Part shown: one piece after another, positions 9,839 to 18,371 of the stretch
Numbering within the stretch: position 1 is the stretch's first letter
Layout: every line of letters begins with the position of its first letter
Assembly (NCBI RefSeq): GCF_001514285.1
Contig: NZ_KQ949037.1
Coordinates: 62,001-126,000 of the forward strand
DNA from: Streptomyces sp. DSM 15324
GTDB lineage: Bacteria; Actinomycetota; Actinomycetes; Streptomycetales; Streptomycetaceae
Length of the DNA: 64,000 nucleotides
Direction: 5' to 3'
Program-made: the position numbers and the translations under genes
Notes under the pieces: generated by a model
What the model was told of the DNA's origin: nothing
Seen by the model: the letters and a program-made list of their open reading frames with translations, nothing else
Databases searched by the model: none

Positions 9839-10827
9839 CAACGCCGACCGTCGACGTCCACGCCCACGTCGTACTCCCCGAGCTGGAGGAGGCCGTCGCC
9901 GGGTGGCCGGAACGCGCCGCCGCACGCGCTCTGGAGGCCCGCCGCAACGGCCCAAAGGCCCAGGCCGTCAGTGGACCCATGATCCGTGAACGCATCCCCA
10001 TGCTGGCCGACGCCAAAGCCCGCCTGGCCGCGATGGACGCCTGCGGTGTCGACATACAGCTCGTGTCTCCCGTCCCCGACTACCACTACTGGGCGGACGA
10101 GGAGCTGGCGCGCACCGTGTGGGAGCTGGCCAACACCGGTGTCGCGGCACACTGCGCGCAGGCACCGGAGCGGCTGCGCGGCCTCGGGCTGGTCCCGCTC
10201 CAGCACCCTCACCTGGCCGTCGAGGCTCTCGAACACGCCTTGGAACAGGACCTGTCGGGTATCGAGATCTCCTCGCACGCACCCGGCCGCGAACTGTCGG
10301 ACCCCGCATACGAACCCTTCTGGAGCCGCGCCGAGGAGACCGGGGCGGTGCTGTTCCTGCACCCCTACGGCTGCACCCTCGACGAACGCCTGGACCAGTG
10401 GTACCTGTCCAACACCGTCGGCCAGCCCACCGAGAACGCCGTCGCGCTCTCCCACCTGATCTTCTCCGGTGTCCTGGACCGGCACCCGGAGCTGAAGCTG
10501 ATAGCCGCGCACGGGGGCGGCTATCTTCCCACCCACATCGGCCGCTCCGACCACGCCTGGCGGGTCCGTCCCGATGCCAAGGGCTGCGCCCACCCACCCA
10601 GCAGCTACCTCAAGCGGCTGTACTTCGACTCGCTCGTCCACGACCCGTCCGTCCTGCGCGAGCTGATCCGGATCGCGGGCACCGACCGGGTGCTGCTCGG
10701 TTCCGACTTCCCCTTCGACATGGGGGCCGACGACCCACTGGCCGCCCTGCGAGCCGCTCACCTGCCCGACCCCGACTTCCACGCCATTCGTGGTGCCAAC
10801 GCGGCATCGCTGCTGCGCCTCACCTGA
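9835..10827 (+). CDS. Amidohydrolase-family protein, ACMSD-like decarboxylase
   Basis: A 330-residue TIM-barrel metal enzyme of the Amidohydrolase_2 family, which includes aminocarboxymuconate semialdehyde decarboxylase and gamma-resorcylate decarboxylase. Metal and catalytic residues are readable: HAH in DVHAHVVLPELEE at the N-terminus, the His in VLFLHPYGC, the His in LIAAHGGGYLPTHIGR and the Asp in VLLGSDFPFDMGADDP. A long frame exists from 9757, but GTG 9835 overlaps the monooxygenase stop by 4 bp and places the HAH motif correctly near the start. It probably decarboxylates a semialdehyde or phenolic acid in the same pathway. It lies 25 bp before the dioxygenase gene. Confidence 0.88.
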   Translation: MTTPTVDVHAHVVLPELEEAVAGWPERAAARALEARRNGPKAQAVSGPMIRERIPMLADAKARLAAMDACGVDIQLVSPVPDYHYWADEELARTVWELANTGVAAHCAQAPERLRGLGLVPLQHPHLAVEALEHALEQDLSGIEISSHAPGRELSDPAYEPFWSRAEETGAVLFLHPYGCTLDERLDQWYLSNTVGQPTENAVALSHLIFSGVLDRHPELKLIAAHGGGYLPTHIGRSDHAWRVRPDAKGCAHPPSSYLKRLYFDSLVHDPSVLRELIRIAGTDRVLLGSDFPFDMGADDPLAALRAAHLPDPDFHAIRGANAASLLRLT

Positions 10828-10852
10828 GGCCACTCGAACAGGAGCCCCACTC

Positions 10853-11791
10853 ATGACCGAGCGTCTGCTCACCCACCTGAGGCATGTCGACCTCGCCGTT
10901 CCCGACTACGACAAACAACTCGACTTCTACGCCGGCATCTGGGGCCTGACCAAGATCGCCGAGGACTCCGGCGTCTCCTTCCTCGCTGCCGAGGGCAGCC
11001 CCGAGCAGTACATCGTGCGGCTGCGCAAGGATGAGGAGAAGCGCCTCGACCTCATCTCCTACGGCGCCGCCACCCCGGCCGACGTCGATACCCTCGCTGA
11101 ACAACTCCTCGCCGGAGGAGTGCAGTTGATCTCCCAGCCGGGCAAGGTCGACACACCCGGAGGCGGCTACGGCTTCCGCTTCTTCGACATCGACGGGCGC
11201 ACCATCGAGGTCTCCGCGGACGTCACCGTACGACAGCACCGCAAGATCGAGGAGAAGGAGTCGATCCCGGTCAAGCTGTCGCACGTCGTCATCAACTCCC
11301 CCGATCTCAACGCCACCAAGGAGTGGTACGAGCGCCACCTCGGCTTTCGGCTCTCCGACACCCTCTGGCACCCCAGGATGGGCGAGGCCATGCACTTCAT
11401 GCGGATCAGCTCCCAGCACCACTCCATGGCCATCGCCCAGGGCCCGCACACCGCCCTGCACCACATCTCCTTCGAGATGCGCGGCATCGACGAGTACATG
11501 CGCGGCACCGGCCGACTGCTGCGCGCCGGGGTGCACAAGGTATGGGGCCCCGGCCGCCACTACGCGGGCGACAACACCTTCTCCTACTTCCACGACCCGC
11601 ACGGCAACACCGTCGAGTACACCACCGAACTGGAGCAGTTGGACGAGGACACCTGGCACCCCCACGTCTACGACTTCTCCACCGACGAGGTCTCCGACCA
11701 GTGGGGCACGGCCAACCCCGTGAACGAACTGGTCGCCAAGGAGTCCTTCAACGACCCCGACCGCGGCTGCTTCATCGCCCCGCCGGTCTGA
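10853..11791 (+). CDS. VOC-family extradiol dioxygenase-like protein
   Basis: A 312-residue protein with two vicinal-oxygen-chelate modules, the layout of type I extradiol (meta-cleaving) dioxygenases such as catechol 2,3-dioxygenase. The N-terminal module starts HLRHVDLAVPDYDKQLDFYA. The C-terminal one has the Fe-ligand pattern: His in VKLSHVVINSPDLNATKEWY, His in ALHHISFEMRG and Glu in HDPHGNTVEYTTELEQL. The start ATG 10853 has AGGAG 8 bp upstream. It is the probable ring-cleavage enzyme of the operon, with the two FAH-fold enzymes and the ACMSD-like protein acting on its product. The exact diphenol substrate cannot be told. Confidence 0.88.
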   Translation: MTERLLTHLRHVDLAVPDYDKQLDFYAGIWGLTKIAEDSGVSFLAAEGSPEQYIVRLRKDEEKRLDLISYGAATPADVDTLAEQLLAGGVQLISQPGKVDTPGGGYGFRFFDIDGRTIEVSADVTVRQHRKIEEKESIPVKLSHVVINSPDLNATKEWYERHLGFRLSDTLWHPRMGEAMHFMRISSQHHSMAIAQGPHTALHHISFEMRGIDEYMRGTGRLLRAGVHKVWGPGRHYAGDNTFSYFHDPHGNTVEYTTELEQLDEDTWHPHVYDFSTDEVSDQWGTANPVNELVAKESFNDPDRGCFIAPPV

Positions 11792-11876
11792 TCCTCCCTA
11801 CTCCGGGGGCACGGCGATGCCCCGCTCATCGCCCTGAGTGCCCGCCGTGACCCCGGCCCAGCCCTCTGGAGCCCCC

Positions 11877-12824
11877 ATGCGCTTCGCCACGTACGAGTAT
11901 CAGGGCCGCCGCCACTGCGGCGTGATGGACGGTGCCGCCATACGTCCCTTCCCCGACGGCACGACACTGCTCGACCTGATCTGCTCCGGCCTCCCGCGAG
12001 CGGCAACGGACCTCCCACCCACCGCGGACCCGGTCCCGCTGGACGCCGTACGGCTGCTCCCGCCCCTGGAACCGCCGTCCGTGCGCGACTTCTACACCTT
12101 CGAAGAGCACATCGAGGGCGTACGGCGCTCCGGGGACCGCGGCGTACCCGAGGCGTGGTACGACGCACCCACCTTCTACTTCACCAACCCCCAAGCCCTG
12201 ATCGGCGCGCACGACGACGTCCCGTATCCCCCCGGCAGCAAGGTGCTGGACTTCGAACTCGAGGTCGCGGTCGTCATCGGCCGCGAGGGCCGCGACCTGA
12301 CGCCCGAGCAAGCGCGCGACCACATCGCCGGATACACCCTGTTCAACGACTGGTCGGCCCGCGACCTCCAGATCCGCGAAATGCAGGTCGGACTCGGCCC
12401 CTGCAAGGGCAAGGACACCGCCACCACCCTCGGCCCCCACCTCGTGACCCCGGACGAGCTGGAGCCGTACCGGGACGCCGACGGCTTCCTGCGCCTCGCA
12501 CTGACCTCGGAGATCAACGGCGTGGTCGTCGGCAAGGACCTGCTGTCCAACATGAGCTGGACCTTCGAGGAGATGATCGCCTACGCCTCGCGCGGTACCG
12601 TCGTCCGCCCCGGCGACGTGCTCGGCTCGGGCACCTGCGGCAACGGCGGCTGCCTGGCCGAACTGTGGGGTCTCCGAGGGGAGCGGATCCCGCCGCCGCT
12701 GAAGCCGGGCGACACCGTCGCCCTCACCGCGGACGTCCTCGGCTCCGTCCGCAACACCGTCATCCCCGGCCCGGAGCCGGTACCCCTCCCGACCGGACGC
12801 CGACGTCCCCGAAGCCGACCCTGA
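11877..12824 (+). CDS. Fumarylacetoacetate hydrolase-family protein (second copy)
   Basis: A 315-residue FAH-fold enzyme only distantly similar to the one at 6694. It has YTFEEHIEGVRR, FYFTNPQALIGAHDDVPYPP, the metal-binding block LDFELEVAVVIGREGRDLTP, GYTLFNDWSARDLQIREMQV and GSGTCGNGGCLAELWG. This resembles fumarylacetoacetases and acylpyruvase-like hydrolases of gentisate or homogentisate type. The upstream in-frame GTG codons were rejected because ATG 11877 has CTGGAG just before it and starts MRFATYEYQGRRHCG, the usual family N-terminus. The last 15 residues are Pro/Arg rich and probably unstructured. It follows the dioxygenase by 85 bp, in the same direction. Confidence 0.88.
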   Translation: MRFATYEYQGRRHCGVMDGAAIRPFPDGTTLLDLICSGLPRAATDLPPTADPVPLDAVRLLPPLEPPSVRDFYTFEEHIEGVRRSGDRGVPEAWYDAPTFYFTNPQALIGAHDDVPYPPGSKVLDFELEVAVVIGREGRDLTPEQARDHIAGYTLFNDWSARDLQIREMQVGLGPCKGKDTATTLGPHLVTPDELEPYRDADGFLRLALTSEINGVVVGKDLLSNMSWTFEEMIAYASRGTVVRPGDVLGSGTCGNGGCLAELWGLRGERIPPPLKPGDTVALTADVLGSVRNTVIPGPEPVPLPTGRRRPRSRP

Positions 12825-13066
12825 ACGGACCGGACTCCGACGTCACACCCGCCCTGCTCAGCCACGACACCGCATCGGTCGCGCGGATGAGCCGGATCCG
12901 GCATACCGATCGCACGGAGGGTGGGCGGCGGGCCCCCGAGGCCGCATAGTCGTCCCACCTGCACGCCGCGTCCCCGTTCTGCGTCGGCGTGACGTCCTCC
13001 CGGCATACGAGCGCCGTTGGCGCCTGTACGGCATGCCCACTCCACACACCGTCCCCAGGAGTTGCC

Positions 13067-14323
13067 ATGACTGCTTCCGTTCCCTTGCCCTCCGCCGCGA
13101 TCGACGAGTCCGCCCTGCCGTCCGTGAGTGTGTCGGGCCCGGCACACCTGCTACGGGTGAGCGCGCTGATGGCGGGCAGTTGTCTGCCCGTGCTGGGGGC
13201 GGTACTGATCGCTCCTGTGCTGCCGAGGATGCAGGACCACTTCGCCTCGACCACCGGCGCCAAGGCGCTCGTCCCTCTGGCGCTGACCATTCCGGCGCTG
13301 GCGCTGGCGCTGCTGGCGCCGTTCGCCGGTGTGATCGTGGACCGCGTGGGCCGCAAGCGTCTGCTCCTGGTGGCGACCGTCCTGTACGCGCTGTTCGGCA
13401 CTGCACCGCTCTGGCTGGACTCGCTGGGCGCTATCATCGCCAGCCGCGCCCTGGTCGGCGTCACCGAGGCTGCCATCATGACCTGCTGCACCACCCTGAT
13501 CGGCGACTACTACTCCGGTCACCGGCGGGTGAAGTACCTCGCCCTGCAGACCATGTGCGCCTCCGCGTCCGCCACGGCGTTCTTCGTGCTCGGCGGCGCT
13601 GCCGGTGCGGCAGGCTGGCGGGTCCCGTTCTGGGTGTACGCGGTGAGCCTGCTGCTTGCCCCGATGCTGGCCTTCGCCCTGCCCAGACCGACGGCGGGCG
13701 AGGTCACAAAGACAGCCGTGGAAGGTCTCCCGGCTGCCCATCGCCCCTTCCTTTGGCGGCAGATGACGGGCATCTGCGCCCTGACCTTCTTCGGGGCGAT
13801 GATTTTCTACACCGTTCCCGCGGAGATGTCGTACCTGCTCGATGACCTCGGCGTGGAGAACACTGGTGTCATCGGTCTGGCAACCGCGGGCGCGAGCGCT
13901 GCCACGGTGGCCGGAGCGATCACCTTCGCCCGGCTGAAGCGCTCCCCCGACCCGATGCTGCCCGCCGTCCTCACCATCTGCGCGGCCGGTTTCGGCGTGA
14001 TGTTCCTCGCCGACAGCATCCCGCTGATGGTCGTCGGTGCAGTGATCAACTGCCTGGGTACGGGAATGCTGTTGCCGGCGGTCCTCACCAGTGCCATGTC
14101 CCGGCTGAAGTACGAGGACCGCGGCCGGGGCACGGGGCTGTGGACATCTGCCTACTTCGGTGGCTGTTTCGTGTGCCCGCTGGTGCTGCTCGCCGTCGAG
14201 TCGGTGGTCGGCACTCTGGCCGGTGCCGTGGGCCTGCTGGGCCTGGCCACCGCGGCAATCGCGCTCGGGCTGCTGGTCGCCGGGCGGCGGGCCGTGCACA
14301 CGGGCCCCGCACGATCCGTGTGA
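13067..14323 (+). CDS. MFS transporter, probable aromatic-acid permease
   Basis: A 418-residue major facilitator protein with about 12 hydrophobic segments. The cytoplasmic loop motif GVIVDRVGRKRLLLVATVLY lies between helices 2 and 3 and a long loop (about 205-225) divides the two halves. Helix 1 begins LMAGSCLPVLGAVLIAPVLP. The start ATG 13067 has AGGAG 5 bp upstream; an in-frame earlier start is not supported. It sits 242 bp after the catabolic operon genes and before the CoA-transferase pair, so it most likely imports the starting compound of the pathway, though export cannot be excluded. A 29-codon frame overlaps its stop at 14320-14409 and may be a gene remnant. Confidence 0.87.
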   Translation: MTASVPLPSAAIDESALPSVSVSGPAHLLRVSALMAGSCLPVLGAVLIAPVLPRMQDHFASTTGAKALVPLALTIPALALALLAPFAGVIVDRVGRKRLLLVATVLYALFGTAPLWLDSLGAIIASRALVGVTEAAIMTCCTTLIGDYYSGHRRVKYLALQTMCASASATAFFVLGGAAGAAGWRVPFWVYAVSLLLAPMLAFALPRPTAGEVTKTAVEGLPAAHRPFLWRQMTGICALTFFGAMIFYTVPAEMSYLLDDLGVENTGVIGLATAGASAATVAGAITFARLKRSPDPMLPAVLTICAAGFGVMFLADSIPLMVVGAVINCLGTGMLLPAVLTSAMSRLKYEDRGRGTGLWTSAYFGGCFVCPLVLLAVESVVGTLAGAVGLLGLATAAIALGLLVAGRRAVHTGPARSV

Positions 14324-14464
14324 ACACCCTGGAGACCCCGACCGACGGCGGCCTCACCGCGCACAGCGGCGCCGCGCCGGTCTCGGACGCCGTGCGCCAG
14401 GAAACCTGAACCACGCGCCCCGCGCCGCCGGGGCACCCGAACCAGCAGAAAGGCCCTCTCACCC

Positions 14465-15220
14465 ATGGACAAGGCCCGCCCAAGCGCCGACGAGGCGGTC
14501 GCCGACATCCCCGACGGAGCCTCCCTGGCCGTCGGCGGCTTCGGCCTCAGCGGCATCCCCGACGTACTCATCCAAGCCGTGCACGCCCAAGGCGCGACAG
14601 GTCTGGAGGTCGTGTCGAACAACTGTGGTGTGGACGGGCACGGACTCGGGGTCCTGCTGGCCGACGGCCGGATCGCCCGCGTCACGGGCAGCTACGTGGG
14701 CGAGAACAAGGAGTTCGCCCGTCAGTATCTGTCGGGCGAGTTGGAAGTGGAGCTGGTGCCGCAGGGCACGCTCGCCGAGCGGCTGCGCGCCGGCGGCGCG
14801 GGCATCCCCGCCTTCTACACCCCGGCCGGGGTGGGCACCCAGGTGGCGAAAGGCAGTCTGCCTTGGCGGTACGCGGCCGACGGCACGGTGGCCGTGGCCT
14901 CCCCGCCCAAGGAGACCCGCGACTTCAACGACCGTACCTACGTCCTGGAGCACGGCATCACCACCGACTTCGCCCTCGTACGGGCCTGGCGCGGCGACCG
15001 CCACGGCAACCTCGTCTTCCGCAAGGCGGCCGCCAACTTCAACCCCCTCGCCGCCATGGCCGGCCGCATCACCATCGCCGAGGTCGAAGAACTCGTGGAA
15101 CCGGGCGAGTTGAGCCCCGAGGCGGTCCACCTGCCGGGCGTCTTCGTCCAGCGGGTGGTGGAACTGACCTCGGCCGAGGCGGCCGACAAGAAGATCGAGA
15201 GAAGGACCGTACGCGCATGA
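14465..15220 (+). CDS. 3-oxoacid CoA-transferase subunit A
   Basis: The 251-residue alpha subunit of a type I CoA-transferase (PcaI/ScoA family), which moves CoA from succinyl-CoA to 3-oxoadipate or acetoacetate with subunit B. Visible blocks are DGASLAVGGFGLSGIPDVLI, EVVSNNCGVDGHGLGVLL, TGSYVGENKEFARQYLSG, GAGIPAFYTPAGVGTQVAKG and GNLVFRKAAANFNPLAAMAG. The length is normal. The stop overlaps the subunit B start by 4 bp. Given maleylacetate reductase in the same cluster, 3-oxoadipate is the more likely acceptor, but the acetoacetate type cannot be excluded from sequence alone. Confidence 0.92.
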   Translation: MDKARPSADEAVADIPDGASLAVGGFGLSGIPDVLIQAVHAQGATGLEVVSNNCGVDGHGLGVLLADGRIARVTGSYVGENKEFARQYLSGELEVELVPQGTLAERLRAGGAGIPAFYTPAGVGTQVAKGSLPWRYAADGTVAVASPPKETRDFNDRTYVLEHGITTDFALVRAWRGDRHGNLVFRKAAANFNPLAAMAGRITIAEVEELVEPGELSPEAVHLPGVFVQRVVELTSAEAADKKIERRTVRA

Positions 15221-16182
15221 CCACCACGCCCGATACGCAGCTGGGCTGGACCCGCGACCAGATGGCCGCCCGCGCCGCCGCCGAACTCACCGACGGCTCC
15301 TACGTCAACCTCGGCATCGGCCTGCCCACTCTCATCCCCGGCCACCTCCCACCCGGCGTCCACGTCGTCCTGCACTCCGAAAATGGCATCCTCGGCACCG
15401 GCCCCTACCCGACTGACGATGAGGTCGACCCCGACCTCATCAACGCCGGCAAGGAGACCGTCACTGTCCTGCCCGGCGCGAGCTTCTTCGACTCGGCTCT
15501 TTCCTTCGGCATGATCCGCGGCGGCCACATCGACACCGCCGTCCTCGGCGCCATGCAGGTCTCCGCCACCGGCGACCTCGCCAACTGGATGATCCCCGGC
15601 AAGATGGTCAAGGGCATGGGCGGCGCCATGGACCTCGTCCACGGCGCCCGCCGCGTCATCGTGCTCATGGAGCACACCGCAAAGGACGGCAGCCCCAAGA
15701 TCGTGAAGGAGTGCACCCTCCCACTCACCGGCGAACAGTGCGTCCACCGCATCATCACCGACCTCGGCGTCCTCGACATCACACCCGACGGCCTCGCACT
15801 CGTCGAAATGGCCCCCGGCGTCACCATCGAGGACATCACGGCCCGCACCGACGCGCCACTCCGCTTGGACCACCTCTCCGCCGCCGGGACGCCAACGGAG
15901 ACGTGGTCTTGCGCGATCCCACCGGCGCTCTATTCGGCCTTACCCGGCACGCCCGATAGTGCCACTCCGCCCGAACAAGTTGCCCCGGGCAATCGCGCAC
16001 CAGCCTGTTACACTCCCCGATCACGCTTTCGCGGTTCTGTGTCCTGGAAGCTTCGGTGTTCAGGTTGTGCTCAGGCTCTGACGGGCATGGGGAAACTCCC
16101 GTACCGGAAGCGCCAAAACTCTGGCAAAGGGGTCTGGGGCGAGGTCCGGGCGCCATGTCATGGTGCCTGCCATGTCGACTGA
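15217..16182 (+). CDS. 3-oxoacid CoA-transferase subunit B with abnormal C-terminal extension
   Basis: The beta subunit that partners the preceding gene (PcaJ/ScoB family). The catalytic glutamate lies in HVVLHSENGILGTGPYPTDD (about residue 53), followed by SFFDSALSFGMIRGGHIDTA and VKGMGGAMDLVHGARRVIVL. Family members end near residue 215, right after a segment like ITARTDAPLR, which here ends at about 15864. The frame instead continues for about 105 low-similarity residues to 16182, overlapping the next gene. In another frame the downstream DNA reads DANGDVVLRDPTGALFGLTR and stops at 15959, so the natural end was probably lost by a frameshift or a junction. The conserved domain is complete and may still work. 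Confidence 0.82.
   Translation: MTTTPDTQLGWTRDQMAARAAAELTDGSYVNLGIGLPTLIPGHLPPGVHVVLHSENGILGTGPYPTDDEVDPDLINAGKETVTVLPGASFFDSALSFGMIRGGHIDTAVLGAMQVSATGDLANWMIPGKMVKGMGGAMDLVHGARRVIVLMEHTAKDGSPKIVKECTLPLTGEQCVHRIITDLGVLDITPDGLALVEMAPGVTIEDITARTDAPLRLDHLSAAGTPTETWSCAIPPALYSALPGTPDSATPPEQVAPGNRAPACYTPRSRFRGSVSWKLRCSGCAQALTGMGKLPYRKRQNSGKGVWGEVRAPCHGACHVD
16059..16075. promoter_or_regulatory. Direct repeat TCAGG with 11-bp period, possible OmpR-type response regulator site
   Basis: TTCAGG (16059-16064) and CTCAGG (16070-16075) place TCAGG twice exactly 11 bp apart, one helical turn. This is how OmpR-type regulators bind. It lies about 100 bp before the COG4705 membrane-protein gene, which faces the OmpR-type two-component operon. 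The repeat is seen; the link to that regulator is inference. Confidence 0.35.
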
Positions 16183-16963
16183 TCACCTCACTCACGACCG
16201 GCCCGCGGGCCACATCCGTCACGCGGCGAGCAAGGTGCCGGAGGTGACCGTCTACTTCTGGATCATCAAGGTGCTGACCACCGGGATGGGTGAGACGGCG
16301 TCCGATTTCCTGGCCCACCTGCTCGGCCCGGTCCCCGCTGTCGGCCTCGGCGGCATCGCCCTGGTGGCCGCTCTCGCGGTGCAGTTCGCCGTCCGTCGGT
16401 ACGTGGCCTGGGTCTACTGGACGGCGATCGTCATGGTCAGCGTGTTCGGCACGATGGCCGCCGACGTCCTGCACGTCGGCCTCGGCGTGCCGTACACGCT
16501 CTCGACCCCGTTCTTCATGGCCGCGCTGGCGGCGGTCTTCGCCCTCTGGCACCGCGTCGAGCGCACCCTGTCGATCCACAGCATCCACACCCGGCGCCGC
16601 GAGAGCTTCTACTGGGCCGCCGTGCTGGCCACGTTCGCGCTGGGCACCGCCGCGGGCGACCTCACCGCCACCATCGGCCTCGGGTACCTGGGATCCGCAG
16701 TCCTGTACGCCGCCGCGATCGCCGTTCCGGCCGTCGCCCACCGGTGGGGGAGCCTGAACGCGGTGGCCGCGTTCTGGGCGGCGTACGTCATCACCCGGCC
16801 GCTCGGTGCCTCTGTCGCCGACTGGATGGCCGTCGGCCACGGCAGGGGCGGACTCGACCTGGGCCTGGGGCCCGTCACGCTGTCCTGGACGGTGGCGATC
16901 CTCGGCTTCGTCGGCTACCTGGCCGTCTCCCGCAAGGACGTCCAGCGCGACATCACGCCATGA
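16172..16963 (+). CDS. COG4705-type integral membrane protein
   Basis: An uncharacterised polytopic membrane protein of about 263 residues with roughly eight hydrophobic helices. Family hallmarks are VPEVTVYFWIIKVLTTGMGE near the N-terminus, TASDFLAHLLG, and later RRRESFYWAAVLATFALGTA and GDLTATIGLGYLGS. The repeated TTGMGE..D and GTAAGD..A pattern suggests two related halves. No reaction is known for the family. ATG 16172 is chosen because it gives MSTDHLTHD; ATG 16160 in the same frame is possible, and neither has a clear ribosome site. It converges with the kinase gene of the DedA-PAP2 two-component operon, whose regulator may control it. Confidence 0.8.
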   Translation: MSTDHLTHDRPAGHIRHAASKVPEVTVYFWIIKVLTTGMGETASDFLAHLLGPVPAVGLGGIALVAALAVQFAVRRYVAWVYWTAIVMVSVFGTMAADVLHVGLGVPYTLSTPFFMAALAAVFALWHRVERTLSIHSIHTRRRESFYWAAVLATFALGTAAGDLTATIGLGYLGSAVLYAAAIAVPAVAHRWGSLNAVAAFWAAYVITRPLGASVADWMAVGHGRGGLDLGLGPVTLSWTVAILGFVGYLAVSRKDVQRDITP

Positions 16964-16991
16964 TGCGCCGGTGGCGTCGAGTGCGGCGTGG

Positions 16992-18371
16992 TCACCCGGC
17001 GGGCAGGCTGACCACGAACCGTGCCCCGGGGGTGTGTCCGGGGTCGTACGTCACCTCGCCCCCGGCGGAGCGGGCCAGGCGTCGCGCCAGCGGCAGACCC
17101 AGGCCCGCTCCGCTGTGTCCGTCGCCGGGATCCGCGCGCCGACCGGGCTCGAAGAGCTGTCCGGTGAACGGGGGCGGCACGCCGGGGCCGTCGTCGATGA
17201 CGTCGATGCGCACGCCGTCGCCTGCGCGGTAGGCGCGGACGGTGATCTTGGAGCGGGCGTATCGGCAGGCGTTGGTCAGGAGCGGGCTGACGATGCGCTC
17301 GAGGAGGGCGGGTGGGACTCCGGCCGCCAGAGGTGGGCCGTCAGCAGCGACCGTCAAGTGACATGGCGTGTCGAGGACTTCGGTGAGGCGCCGCAGCGCG
17401 GGGAGGACCTCGGCGGTGCCGGGAGCGGTGAGTGTGCCGCCGCGGGCGTCGTCGAGGAGGGTGTCGCAGATGGTGCGCATGGACTGGGCGGCTTCGGCGA
17501 TGACCTTGTGGGTGGCGTGCGTCTGGTCGGCGGTGCGGGGGTGAGTCCGCCACCAGTCGAGTTCGGCGATGATCCGGCTCAGGGGTGTGCGCAGCTCGTG
17601 CGAGAGTTCGCCGGTGAGCTGCCGCTCGTGGCGCAGGAGGGTGCGGATGCGGTCCAGTATGGCGTCCAGCGACGCACCGAGGCGCGCGAGTTCGGCCGGG
17701 TGCCGCGTATGGCCGAAGCGTTCTTCGGAAGCGACGGCGCTCCACTGGGTGGCCTGATCGGTCATCCTGCGGACCGGGCGCAGCGCGCGGCCCACCGCCA
17801 GCCGGGTCAGGGCATAGGTGCAGGCGAGCATCACGGCGTCCAGGGCGAGCGATCCCAGGAGCAGGGTGTCGGCCGAACTCCGGTAGGGGGAAAGGTCGAG
17901 CGCGGTGACCACCAGAACCCCGCTCTTGTCCGAGGACACCCGCTGTGAGCACAGCCGGAAGGGGCTGTCCACGTCGGCGGTGACGCACCGCGGCCCGCCA
18001 TGCCCGGCGAGGGCGTCGGCGACGCGGGTGAGGGGACCGGCGTTCGGCGGCTCTTCCAGAAGGTGTCCGTCGCCGTAGATCCACACGTTGGCGTCGAGGA
18101 GGGCGTCGTTGGAGGTCTCCAGGACCCGCACGGTCGTGCCGGTGGTGTCGATGGTCGTCGCGACGGCGGCGGCGCGGGTGCGCAGTTCGTCGTCCGCCTG
18201 GTGCTGGAGGCGGTGCCGGGCCACGGCGTTGAAGGTGACGGTGAGGACCAGCATCAGCAGCGCGGCCGTGGTGAGGGCCACGAGGGAGAGACGGCCGCGC
18301 AGCGTGCGGGGCGCCAGACGGTGGAGGAAGGCGGTCACGGCGGGCCGCAGCCGGTGGCGGGTGCCGCTCAT
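16992..18371 (-). CDS. Sensor histidine kinase (OmpR/EnvZ class)
   Basis: A 459-residue membrane kinase. The first transmembrane helix is LSLVALTTAALLMLVLTVTF (about 29-48) and the second is LLLGSLALDAVMLACTYALT, enclosing an extracytoplasmic sensor loop of roughly 120 residues with two Cys (GPRCVTAD, FRLCSQR). A HAMP-like stretch follows, then the H-box GELSHELRTPLSRI with His near 258, the N-box LLTNACRYA and the G boxes DDGPGVPPPF and GAGLGLPLARRLA. The ATG overlaps the response regulator stop by 4 bp; the longer frame to 18842 runs inside that gene. It is the last gene of the DedA-PAP2-PAP2-regulator-kinase operon and probably senses envelope or lipid-carrier state. Confidence 0.92.
   Translation of the reverse strand: MSGTRHRLRPAVTAFLHRLAPRTLRGRLSLVALTTAALLMLVLTVTFNAVARHRLQHQADDELRTRAAAVATTIDTTGTTVRVLETSNDALLDANVWIYGDGHLLEEPPNAGPLTRVADALAGHGGPRCVTADVDSPFRLCSQRVSSDKSGVLVVTALDLSPYRSSADTLLLGSLALDAVMLACTYALTRLAVGRALRPVRRMTDQATQWSAVASEERFGHTRHPAELARLGASLDAILDRIRTLLRHERQLTGELSHELRTPLSRIIAELDWWRTHPRTADQTHATHKVIAEAAQSMRTICDTLLDDARGGTLTAPGTAEVLPALRRLTEVLDTPCHLTVAADGPPLAAGVPPALLERIVSPLLTNACRYARSKITVRAYRAGDGVRIDVIDDGPGVPPPFTGQLFEPGRRADPGDGHSGAGLGLPLARRLARSAGGEVTYDPGHTPGARFVVSLPAG

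Noticed and set aside
7637..9955. Long minus-strand open frame (772 codons) opposite the catabolic operon
   Set aside because: It is antisense to four well-supported genes, has Asp/Val/Gly-rich low-complexity sequence and no recognisable domain; GC-rich third positions create such mirror frames.
14320..14409. 29-codon frame VNTLETPTDGG... overlapping the MFS stop
   Set aside because: Too short, no recognisable family and no ribosome site; perhaps a gene-end remnant.
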